Program-made: the position numbers and the translations under genes
DNA from: an uncultured Bacteroidales bacterium
Lineage (GTDB): Bacteria; Bacteroidota; Bacteroidia; Bacteroidales; ML635J-15
Reading direction: 5' to 3'
DNA length: 17,852 nt
Assembly: GCA_905233405.1 (NCBI GenBank)
Contig: CAJOEG010000006.1
Coordinates: forward strand, 1 to 17,852
Notes under the pieces: model-generated
The model's database searches: none
What the model was told of the DNA's origin: nothing
Seen by the model: the letters and a program-made list of their open reading frames with translations, nothing else
Part shown: positions 7,259 through 14,700 of the stretch, piece after piece
Layout of the letters: the number at the start of each line of letters is the position of its first letter
Numbering within the stretch: position 1 is the first letter of the stretch

Positions 7259-7318
7259 TTTACAAAAGAGCTAATTTGTAAAGATTCTAAATAAGAAGTT
7301 TGCCGTATTACTTTACAA
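7259..7318. promoter_or_regulatory. Inverted repeats TTTACAAA/TTTGTAAA, candidate operator
   Basis: TTTACAAA (7259-7266) and TTTGTAAA (7275-7282) form a perfect 8-bp inverted repeat with an 8-bp spacer. A third copy, CTTTACAA (7311-7318), pairs with TTTGTAAAG (7275-7283). They lie about 40-100 bp upstream of the distal -7 box of the hydrogenase operon, where a regulator could bind. The motif vaguely recalls redox regulators such as Rex or CRP/FNR-type sites, but does not fit their consensus closely. Confidence 0.4.
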
Positions 7319-7565
7319 TATTCTTGTATTCAAAGATTTATACCCTAATTTGCATATATATTTCATTCTAAATAAATGTTATTAAACATATCAGAGGTGG
7401 CGATATGCCCATAAATTTCTTATGTAAGGTTTTCTCTATTTTTTGTGAGCTTATGTCCTTATGTATATGCCTGTTTGATAGTGATATAAGATATGGAATT
7501 GTAAAAATATCTATTTTAGTTGTTACTTGTGAAATCTTTCTATTTTTTTGTGTGAAAAAAAATTG

Positions 7566-7573
7566 TAACTTTG
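7566..7573 (+). promoter_or_regulatory. Candidate -7 box for the tmk operon
   Basis: TAACTTTG matches TAnnTTTG exactly. A TTTG at 7547-7550 lies 15 bp upstream, a little closer than the usual -33 spacing. Transcription would start near 7580, giving a short leader that still contains the GGAGGA ribosome-binding sequence at 7588-7593. Confidence 0.5.
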
Positions 7574-7598
7574 GCGTTTTTAATGTCGGAGGATTGAA

Positions 7599-8285
7599 AT
7601 GGCTTTTATCGTAATTGAAGGTCTTGATGGAGCTGGCAAGTCAACGCAGGTTGATTTGCTGTCAAAATATTTGCAATCAGAAGGTAAGAAGGTTGAATAT
7701 GTGCATTTTCCGACTGGTGATTCGGAGATTTTCGGCGAGATGATAAACCGTTTTTTGCGTGGCGAGTTCGGCGGAATCGGTGATGTGAATCCATATTTGG
7801 TGTCGTTGCTATTTGCTGGCGACCGCTACAATATGGCACCGAAGATTAACGGCTGGCTTGCCGAAGGCAAATTCGTAATCAATGACCGGTATGTGTATTC
7901 TAACATCGGTTTCCAGTGCGCCAAGATTGCCGATGAGCAGGAAAAACGCAAGCTGTTCGACTGGATTTTCAACCTTGAGTTCAACTATTTCAAGATTCCT
8001 CGCCCAGACTTAAACATCTTCCTCGACGTGCCGTTTTCGTTTACCGAAAAGCGTCTTGCCGAAAACCGTACCGGCAAGGACCGCGACTACTTGAATGGCA
8101 AGACCGACATTCACGAGGCCGACCTTGACTTCCAGAAGAAGGTGCGCGAAACCTATATCCGTGCAACCGAAACCGACGATAGGCTTGTGCGTATCGATTG
8201 TTCTGACAACGGGCAAATGCTGCCTGCCGAACAAATCTCGGAAAAAATCATTGCCGAACTAAGAAAACATAACTTTGTGAAATAA
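7599..8285 (+). CDS. tmk: Thymidylate kinase (dTMP kinase)
   Basis: A 228-residue kinase that phosphorylates dTMP to dTDP with ATP, for DNA precursor supply in the cytoplasm. The P-loop GLDGAGKST is at 8-16, the substrate-binding DRY motif at 96-98, and an Arg-rich LID region at about 151-170 (KRLAENRTGKDRD). The P-loop has no Arg and the LID does, which is the bacterial type II arrangement. Its length is slightly above the common 205-215. The start is supported by GGAGGA six bases before the ATG. The next gene begins 11 bp after the stop, so it is probably first in an operon with the DoxX protein and tpiA. Confidence 0.93.
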   Translation: MAFIVIEGLDGAGKSTQVDLLSKYLQSEGKKVEYVHFPTGDSEIFGEMINRFLRGEFGGIGDVNPYLVSLLFAGDRYNMAPKINGWLAEGKFVINDRYVYSNIGFQCAKIADEQEKRKLFDWIFNLEFNYFKIPRPDLNIFLDVPFSFTEKRLAENRTGKDRDYLNGKTDIHEADLDFQKKVRETYIRATETDDRLVRIDCSDNGQMLPAEQISEKIIAELRKHNFVK

Positions 8286-8296
8286 AACTTAATAAT

Positions 8297-9784
8297 ATGA
8301 TGACGATAATAAGAACCTTGTTCAGATGGCTTGTTGGAGCCACGTTTATTTTTTCAGGCTTTGTGAAGGTGATTGACCCGCTGGGCTACGGTTACAAGAT
8401 TGCCGACTATCTGGAGGCTATGCATCTGTCTTCCATTGATGGAGCAGCCCTTCCGCTTGCTCTGATACTCGCCGTGTTGGAACTTGTGATAGGCTTTTCG
8501 TTGTTCTTCAACCAGTTGCCTAAGCTTGGCGCACTAGGAGCCTTGTTGATGATGGTGTTCTTTACGCCGCTGACGCTGTGGCTGGCAATTGCAAATCCAG
8601 TTTCCGACTGCGGATGCTTCGGCGATGCCTTGGTAATCACCAACTGGCAGACATTTTTCAAGAACTTGGTTCTGCTGGCTATGGCGATATTCCTTTTCGC
8701 ACAGAGGAAGAAAATAAAGACGCATTATCGTACGGGTGTCCAATGGATTATAATGTTTATCGTAGGATTTGCTTCGCTTGGACTTGGCATTTATTGTCTG
8801 AAGACCTTGCCAATCATCGATTTCCGTCCGTACCACATTGGCGCAAATATTGCCGAAGGTATGATTGTTCCCGAAGATGCTCCCAAACCTGTTATTGAAA
8901 GCTCGTTCATCTACGAAAAGGATGGAAAGCAAAAGGAATTCTCCATCGACAATCTGCCCGATGAATCGTGGAAGTTCATCGATGCAAAGCATATCGTTAT
9001 CGACCCGGGCTATGTACCGCCAATCCACGACTTTACAATGACAAAGCCGGTCGTTGAAACTGCTGGTATGGAAGTTGACCTCGACGGAGTAGAACTTGTA
9101 TATAGGAATGCCGATGGCGAGCAGATGTTTGCCGATGTATCGTCTGTTCCGGATGCTTCGTGGAAATTCGACCATTACATCTGCGAGGAGTGCGAAGGCG
9201 ACATCGACGTTGCAAAGATAAGGATTACATACAGCGATGCCGATGGAAAGCCAGTGGTTCTTGGCGTTGACGAGGCTCCAGAAGACTTGGAATTTGTGGA
9301 GGCTGTTTACGAAGATGAGGCTTCTGAAGTTGACATTGCACCGCGTGTGCTTGCCGACGAGAGGTATTCGTTCTTGATGATTGCATTGCGCCTCGAGGAT
9401 ATGGATACCGACCATCTTGCAGAATTTGACTCGATTGCCGAATTTGCCACAAAGAACAATATGGGCTTCTACTGTATGACTTCGTCGAATGCCGAGTCGA
9501 TAGCGACATTTACCGCCGAACATCCTGTAAACTACGGATTCTACAATACCGACCCGATAACCTTGAAGACTATTGTCCGTTCGAATCCTGGACTTTTGCT
9601 CATACGCAAGGGTACGGTTATTGACAAGTGGCATGATGGAAATTTGCCAGAAGTGTCGCAGTTGAAGAACGAACTTACGGGAACAATGTTTACTGCCCAG
9701 CACAACCAGCGCGACAGACTGCTGTATGTAGTATGGATTCTTGGTGCGCTACTGGCAATGGCTGTTATTAGGATAATTGGCTAA
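8297..9784 (+). CDS. DoxX family membrane protein with periplasmic thioredoxin-like domain and internal repeats
   Basis: A 495-residue inner-membrane protein. Five predicted helices (about 9-25, 52-72, 76-98, 118-136, 150-168) form the DoxX part, with SGFVKVIDPLGYGYKIADYL at 20-39 as the family signature. One more helix lies at 474-492. By the positive-inside rule (Lys/Arg-rich 136-145 inside), the CGCFGD loop at 105-110 and residues 170-473 should be periplasmic. The C-terminal part of that domain (about 355-460, YSFLMIALRLEDMD to the SNPGLLLIRKGTVIDKW strand) looks thioredoxin-like but has no CxxC. Three related segments of 26 residues begin near 204, 267 and 310, each with a Y-x-x-DG-K/E core and, in two of them, SWKF. 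Bacteroidales homologs I remember are about 360 residues with one such segment. No SD precedes the ATG. A redox or quinone-linked envelope role is inference. Confidence 0.85.
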   Translation: MMTIIRTLFRWLVGATFIFSGFVKVIDPLGYGYKIADYLEAMHLSSIDGAALPLALILAVLELVIGFSLFFNQLPKLGALGALLMMVFFTPLTLWLAIANPVSDCGCFGDALVITNWQTFFKNLVLLAMAIFLFAQRKKIKTHYRTGVQWIIMFIVGFASLGLGIYCLKTLPIIDFRPYHIGANIAEGMIVPEDAPKPVIESSFIYEKDGKQKEFSIDNLPDESWKFIDAKHIVIDPGYVPPIHDFTMTKPVVETAGMEVDLDGVELVYRNADGEQMFADVSSVPDASWKFDHYICEECEGDIDVAKIRITYSDADGKPVVLGVDEAPEDLEFVEAVYEDEASEVDIAPRVLADERYSFLMIALRLEDMDTDHLAEFDSIAEFATKNNMGFYCMTSSNAESIATFTAEHPVNYGFYNTDPITLKTIVRSNPGLLLIRKGTVIDKWHDGNLPEVSQLKNELTGTMFTAQHNQRDRLLYVVWILGALLAMAVIRIIG

Positions 9785-9821
9785 TCAAAAACAGATATAT
9801 TAACGATAAAAACGATACGAT

Positions 9822-10583
9822 ATGAGAAAGAAAATTGTTGCAGGAAACTGGAAGATGAACACCTTGGTAAGTCAGGGCAAGGCTTTGGCTGAGGAGCTGA
9901 ACGCCTTTATGAAGACTTACGATATGCCCGAAGGCAAATTGGTAATTATCGGAACTCCGTTTACACACCTTTCAACTTGTGTTGAGGCTGTTGACACCAA
10001 GAAGATCCACGTTGCAGCACAGAACTGCTCGCAGTTCGAGAAGGGCGCATATACTGGCGAAGTTGCTGCTAATATGATTAAGGACTTGGGCGTTGAATAT
10101 ACCATTATCGGTCACAGCGAACGTCGTCAGTATTTCGGTGATACCGATGAGGTTATCGCAACCAAGCTCGCACAATGCTATGCAAACGGACTTTCTCCGA
10201 TACTTTGCTGTGGCGAAAAACTGGAGGAACGCGAGGCTGGCAAGCACTTTGAGGTTATCGAGTCGCAGTTGCGCAATGCCTTGAAGGATGTTTCTGCCGA
10301 AAATTTCAAGAATACGGTTGTTGCCTATGAACCGGTATGGGCAATTGGAACCGGCAAGACCGCAACTCCCGACCAGGCAGAGGAAATCCACGCTTTCATC
10401 CGTGGCTTGATTGCAAAGTTGTACGATGCCAAGATTGCCGATGACACTACAATTCTTTATGGCGGTAGCGTAAATGCAGGCAATGCTGCAAACTTGTTCG
10501 CTCAGCCCGACATCGACGGTGGACTTGTTGGCGGTGCATCGCTCAAGGCAAACGATTTCATTAGCATAATAAAGGCTATTTAA
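9822..10583 (+). CDS. tpiA: Triose-phosphate isomerase
   Basis: A 253-residue TIM barrel converting dihydroxyacetone phosphate and glyceraldehyde 3-phosphate in glycolysis and gluconeogenesis. Active-site residues are all visible: Asn9 and Lys11 in GNWKMN, His98 in IGHSERR, Glu170 in AYEPVWAIGTG with flexible loop 6 following, and the phosphate-binding YGGSV (213-217) and GGLVGGASL (233-241). Length is normal. It lies 37 bp after the DoxX gene, with an A-rich leader and no SD, and is followed by an intrinsic terminator, so it is likely the last gene of the tmk operon. The DoxX-tpiA pairing is, from memory, common in Bacteroidales. Confidence 0.97.
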   Translation: MRKKIVAGNWKMNTLVSQGKALAEELNAFMKTYDMPEGKLVIIGTPFTHLSTCVEAVDTKKIHVAAQNCSQFEKGAYTGEVAANMIKDLGVEYTIIGHSERRQYFGDTDEVIATKLAQCYANGLSPILCCGEKLEEREAGKHFEVIESQLRNALKDVSAENFKNTVVAYEPVWAIGTGKTATPDQAEEIHAFIRGLIAKLYDAKIADDTTILYGGSVNAGNAANLFAQPDIDGGLVGGASLKANDFISIIKAI

Positions 10584-10591
10584 TTTATTCT

Positions 10592-10624
10592 GACGATGGG
10601 AGCTTGCTTCCATCGTCTTTTTTT
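10592..10624 (+). terminator. Rho-independent terminator after tpiA
   Basis: GACGATGG (10592-10599) pairs perfectly with CCATCGTC (10610-10617), with one more G-U and an A-U pair possible inside, then seven T (10618-10624). It starts 9 nt after the tpiA stop codon. Confidence 0.93.
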
Positions 10625-10913
10625 ATTTGCAAAATAAAAGAATGATTATCGGTAATTGCCACAAAAAGGATATAGAGAGGAGATTCCGCATAAACGAACT
10701 CACAAGCAACGTTCCTTATGCTGTTCGTTCTGTTTTGTGGAACCTTCAGCTCACGAAGCTTGCGAGTAATGACAGTGAAGCGTCTTTTTTCTGGTCATTT
10801 CGGAAACTATGATGAACCAGCGATACGGGACGTGGAGCTGTGTGAATCAAGTTGTCCGAAATCTCCCATAAGTAGATTATTGCCGATAATTATAATTAAA
10901 AAAAGCGACCGAA
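10625..10913. other. Intergenic region between tpiA and prmA with a possible dispersed repeat
   Basis: About 290 bp with no convincing gene. A near-perfect 12-bp inverted pair, ATTATCGGTAAT (10645-10656) and ATTGCCGATAAT (10879-10890), brackets 246 bp. Inside are further pairs: ATTTCGGA (10797-10804) with TCCGAAAT (10855-10862), and CTGGT-CAT (about 10791-10798) with ATG-AACCAG (about 10811-10820). The stretch GAAGCTTGCGAGTAATGAC (10755-10773) resembles the short dispersed repeats seen in many gut bacterial genomes. A 61-codon frame (10627-10812) crosses the structure but has no SD and no recognisable domain. I see no good TAnnTTTG box for prmA. Confidence 0.5.
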
Positions 10914-11735
10914 ATGAATTATTTGGAACTTTCAATTGAAATACCGAGGAGCAATCCCGACCTTTCCGACATATTGGTGGCATTCCTTGCCGAACAGAAC
11001 TTCGACAGTTTCAGCGAGGAAGGAGGAAAACTTTTGGCATACGTCGAGGAGAAGAAGTACAGCAAGGCGGATGTGGATGAGATTCTTGCGCAGTTTGGCG
11101 TGACGGCGACGGAAAAGCTTATTCCGCAGGAAAACTGGAACAAGCAGTGGGAGGAGAACTTTTCACCCATCGTGGTTGATGAAAACTTGGCAATCAAGGC
11201 TCCTTTCCATACCGATACGTTTGATACAAAGCATACTATTGTTATTGAACCGAAAATGTCGTTTGGTACGGGACACCATGCCACAACCTCGATGATGTGT
11301 CGGCTTATTGCCGAACTCGATCTAAATGGCAAGGTAGGTCTCGATATGGGCTGCGGAACAGGAATTCTGGCAATTTACGCATCAATCCTCGGTGCATCAA
11401 AGATTTATGCAATCGACATTGACGATTGGGCGTTTGAGAACACTGTTGAGAATGCCGAGCGCAATGGAGTTTCAAATATTGTAGCTTCGTGTGGCGATGT
11501 ACAGGATATTCCCGAAGTGGAATACGATTTCGTGTTTGCAAACATCAACCTGAACATACTGAAAAAGCAGATTCCGACTTACGCCCGACTGATGAAAAAA
11601 GGTGCAGTTTTGCTGCTTAGCGGTTTCTTTTTTACAGAAATAGACCAGATAAAGGATGTCTGTGCTTCGTGCGGACTGTCTTATGCGAAATGCTTGACTT
11701 CGGAAGAGTGGACGGCTTGTGTTTTTGAAAAATAA
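10914..11735 (+). CDS. prmA: Ribosomal protein L11 methyltransferase
   Basis: A 273-residue SAM-dependent methyltransferase that methylates ribosomal protein L11. The N-terminal substrate-recognition region (1 to about 65) is followed by the linker block ENWNKQWEENFSP (73-85), the PrmA signature MSFGTGHHATT (115-125), the SAM-binding loop DMGCGTG (144-150), the acidic AIDIDDWA (166-173) and the FANINLNIL motif (208-216). Length is slightly below the E. coli protein (293). No strong SD precedes the ATG. It ends 9 bp before the next gene, so prmA probably opens the operon that runs to rlmB. Confidence 0.93.
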   Translation: MNYLELSIEIPRSNPDLSDILVAFLAEQNFDSFSEEGGKLLAYVEEKKYSKADVDEILAQFGVTATEKLIPQENWNKQWEENFSPIVVDENLAIKAPFHTDTFDTKHTIVIEPKMSFGTGHHATTSMMCRLIAELDLNGKVGLDMGCGTGILAIYASILGASKIYAIDIDDWAFENTVENAERNGVSNIVASCGDVQDIPEVEYDFVFANINLNILKKQIPTYARLMKKGAVLLLSGFFFTEIDQIKDVCASCGLSYAKCLTSEEWTACVFEK

Positions 11736-11744
11736 TGTGGTAAT

Positions 11745-14700
11745 ATGAAAAGATTATTCTTGATACTGGCGGTGTGTCTGGTTTCGATGGCTGCATCGGC
11801 GCAGTTTACGTTGGAGCCGACAAAGTTCGGAAAGGAATTTGCGCAACAACTTTCGTTTACTGGCGACATACGCAAGGACGGCGCAAGTATGCAGAAGGAA
11901 TTCCTCGCTTTCTGGCAGTCGGATTCGTTGAATTCGACTCAGCGCGACTGCTTTATACGAACCATAAATATGCTTAACTCGAAAGGTTGCAAGGCTTATC
12001 CCGATTTCGTTAGGCTTACCGATATACTTATGGAGTTCAAGCGCAGGGGTTACGATTACAGCCAGTACGAGAAATTTGAGAAGACATTGTTGGATATGAA
12101 TGCTGCAGGACGAAAGTACAGGGTGAACGATTTCTCTGAATTTCTGCAGGATATGAATGTCTTCCTACGGAAACGTGTGGTAGCCAACAATCAGCGAACA
12201 AAGTGGAACGTAAGCAAACTTGACTTTGATTTTTCGTATGACAACGGCAAGTTCCTTATAAATTTCAAAAATATCGACCTTATTGGCTATCAGGACAGGG
12301 ATAGCCTGAAACTTTACAATACCAGCGGTGTACTTGACCCGCGTGCTAAGACTTGGGTAGGCCAAGGTGGTACGTTAGGATGGGAAAGAGTGGGGTATCC
12401 GCTTGACAGTATGAGTGTTACGCTGGATAACTATAACCTTAATATGAGCGACATCGCTATTAAGGCCGATAGTGTTGTGTTCCGCAACAAATACTATTTC
12501 ACTCAGGACTTGATGGGAGACCTTATAGATAAGGCGCAGAATGGTGAAAAACCTTATAAGTCGACATATCCGCGTTTTACAAGCTATTCGCAGGATTTCG
12601 ATATTAAAAACATTGTGAAAGATGTTGACTATAAGGGCGGTCTGTCTGTACGTGGTCGCAATTTTATTGGTAGCGGTACTGATGACAGGAAGGCAGAAAT
12701 AAGGATAACAAAGAACGATAGTGTTTCATTTAGCGCATACGCAAGTGCGTTTGTATTTGACCCAGAGAAAATCGCATCTGATAATTGTGAAGTAGTGTTT
12801 AGGTTGGCTAATGATTCCATATACCATCCTTCTGTATCAATTAGATATACTGTCGTAAAAAGGGCTTTTGAAAAGGAACCTGTGGAGCAGAGCCGAAGAA
12901 ACAGAAAGCAGGAAAAACAGTACGATTATGTAGAAAATGGCTTCCTTGAAGTTATCAGAACTAGGGAAGGCTTGTCTAATATAAATTTTGTCGATACCTA
13001 TCATCAGCTTTCAATGGATTTTACTTCGCTTAAGTGGGTGGTTGACAGGTCGGTAATTGATATTGCAACTATAAATTCACAAGGTACGGCAAGTGAGGTC
13101 CTGTTTGAGTCTGCCGACTACTATACATACGAAAAGTACAAGTCTCTGAAAAAGCAGGACGCACGTAATCCATTGGAGGTCATAGCCTCTGTGGTGAATT
13201 ATGTTGGTGGGTATCCAGAATTTAAGCTTGTGGATGTTATGAACTATATGAAGATAGCTCGTGACCAGGCCTTGCAACTCGTTTTTGCGCTTGCGTATAA
13301 AGGATATATTTCGTTTGACCAGACAACCGAAACCATCAAGGTTCATGAGGAGACATGGCGTTTCTTGGCGGCGCATCGTGGCGATGCCGATTCGGATGTT
13401 ATCTTGTTCTATAGCAAGGTGAAATCTGCCGAGGGCGTGATGGTTGATGAGGAGACCAAACAGGTTGTGAGAAGTGCACTTGGCAACGATACTGTGGCAA
13501 ATGCAAAACTGAGCCTTGCAAATTTCGACCTCAAGATGTTCGGTGTGCCATCGGTACATTTGTCCGATTCTCAAAATGTTACCGTTTATCCAAAGAATGG
13601 TAAACTGACAATACAGAAAAATAGGAATTTCATCTTCGACGGTTTGCTTCAGGCTGGTCAGTTCTATATGTATGGTTCGGGGTTTAGTTTCGACTATGGT
13701 ATGTTCAAGATTTCTGTTCCAAGTTGTGATTCGATGAAGATTGTAGCTCTTACTACTCCAGAAATGGGATTCCTTGATGCTAATGGACAGCCAAAACCTG
13801 CAATTGTGCGCAACAAGATTGAAAATCTTTCTGGTGATTTTTATATTGACTATCCTAACAACAAGTCTGGTTTTGCAGACTATAAGGAATATCCTAAGCT
13901 TGTATCAAACAAGGATTCGTATGTTTATTATGACAGCAAACAGATTTACAATGGAATCTATGAAAGGGACAAGTTCTATTTCAAGGTTGACCCGTTTACG
14001 CTCGACAGTATAGAGGGTTACAGCAAGGAGAACGTACATTTTAAGGGCATACTTGTAAGCGGTGGAATAATTCCAGACTTGAAGGAGACGCTTGTTGTCC
14101 GCCAGAGCGACTGGTCGCTTGGTTTTGAGTACAAGACACCTGCCGCTGGTTTGCCAATCTATGGAGGAAAAGCAACGTTCAAGAACAACATAGACTTGAG
14201 TAACAAGGGTTTGCGTGGCGATGGTACAATCAAGTACCTCAGCACTACTTTCAGCGATGCATACGTTACCTTGTTCCCCGACGAGATGGAAGGTCATTCC
14301 AAGAATATGAAGATGGTGTCACAGAAGTCACCAGTTGAATTTCCAAGTGTAACAGGTATGGAAAATACTTTGCTGTGGAAGGTTAGCAAGGACAAGTTCC
14401 ATGTTGACAAGGATACGGCAAATTTCGTTATGTACGATGGCAAAGCCAAGCTTGATGGCAATCTGGTTATAACTTCGCAGGGTCTGCATGGAGAAGGTAC
14501 GACATTCATCGACAAGGCTATGCTCGAATCTGACGATTTTGTATATAGCAAGGATGTATTTGATGCCGATACTGCCGATTTCAGAATATTTAACAATTCT
14601 ATTTCGGATGCCGATTTTACAGGTACTGGTCAGAAGGCACATATTGACTTTGTCAGCAGGCGAGGCGACTTTAAGTCGAATGGAGATATGTCAGAGCAGG

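Larger units (their letters stand above)
7133..7598. promoter_or_regulatory. 466-bp divergent control region between the hydrogenase operon and tmk
   Basis: A strongly A/T-rich region that must hold promoters for both directions. On the hydrogenase side it has a 14-bp direct repeat carrying the -7 box and a set of TTTACAAA inverted repeats; on the tmk side a -7 box lies at 7566-7573. The segment from about 7320 to 7540 shows nothing else I can name. A 69-codon + strand frame (7405-7614) with a GAGGTGG sequence upstream would give a Cys- and Phe-rich hydrophobic peptide overlapping the tmk start. It is T-rich throughout and contains the putative tmk promoter, so I do not call it a gene. Confidence 0.6.

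Noticed and set aside
7259..7282. Canonical Rex operator
   Set aside because: The half-site order (TTTACAAA then TTTGTAAA, 8-bp spacer) is inverted relative to the Rex consensus TTGT...ACAA, so I call it only an operator of unknown regulator.
7405..7614. 69-codon + strand frame ahead of tmk with a GAGGTGG sequence upstream
   Set aside because: Very T-rich composition, no homology I recognise, overlap with the tmk start and with the likely tmk promoter. A leader peptide is possible but unsupported.
8534..9703. Long - strand open frame (389 codons) opposite the DoxX gene
   Set aside because: It lies wholly within a clear coding gene on the + strand, has no domain or signal I recognise, and its openness follows from the codon use of the sense gene.
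10627..10812. 61-codon frame between tpiA and prmA
   Set aside because: No ribosome-binding site, starts inside the terminator tail and runs through sequence that looks like a structured dispersed repeat.
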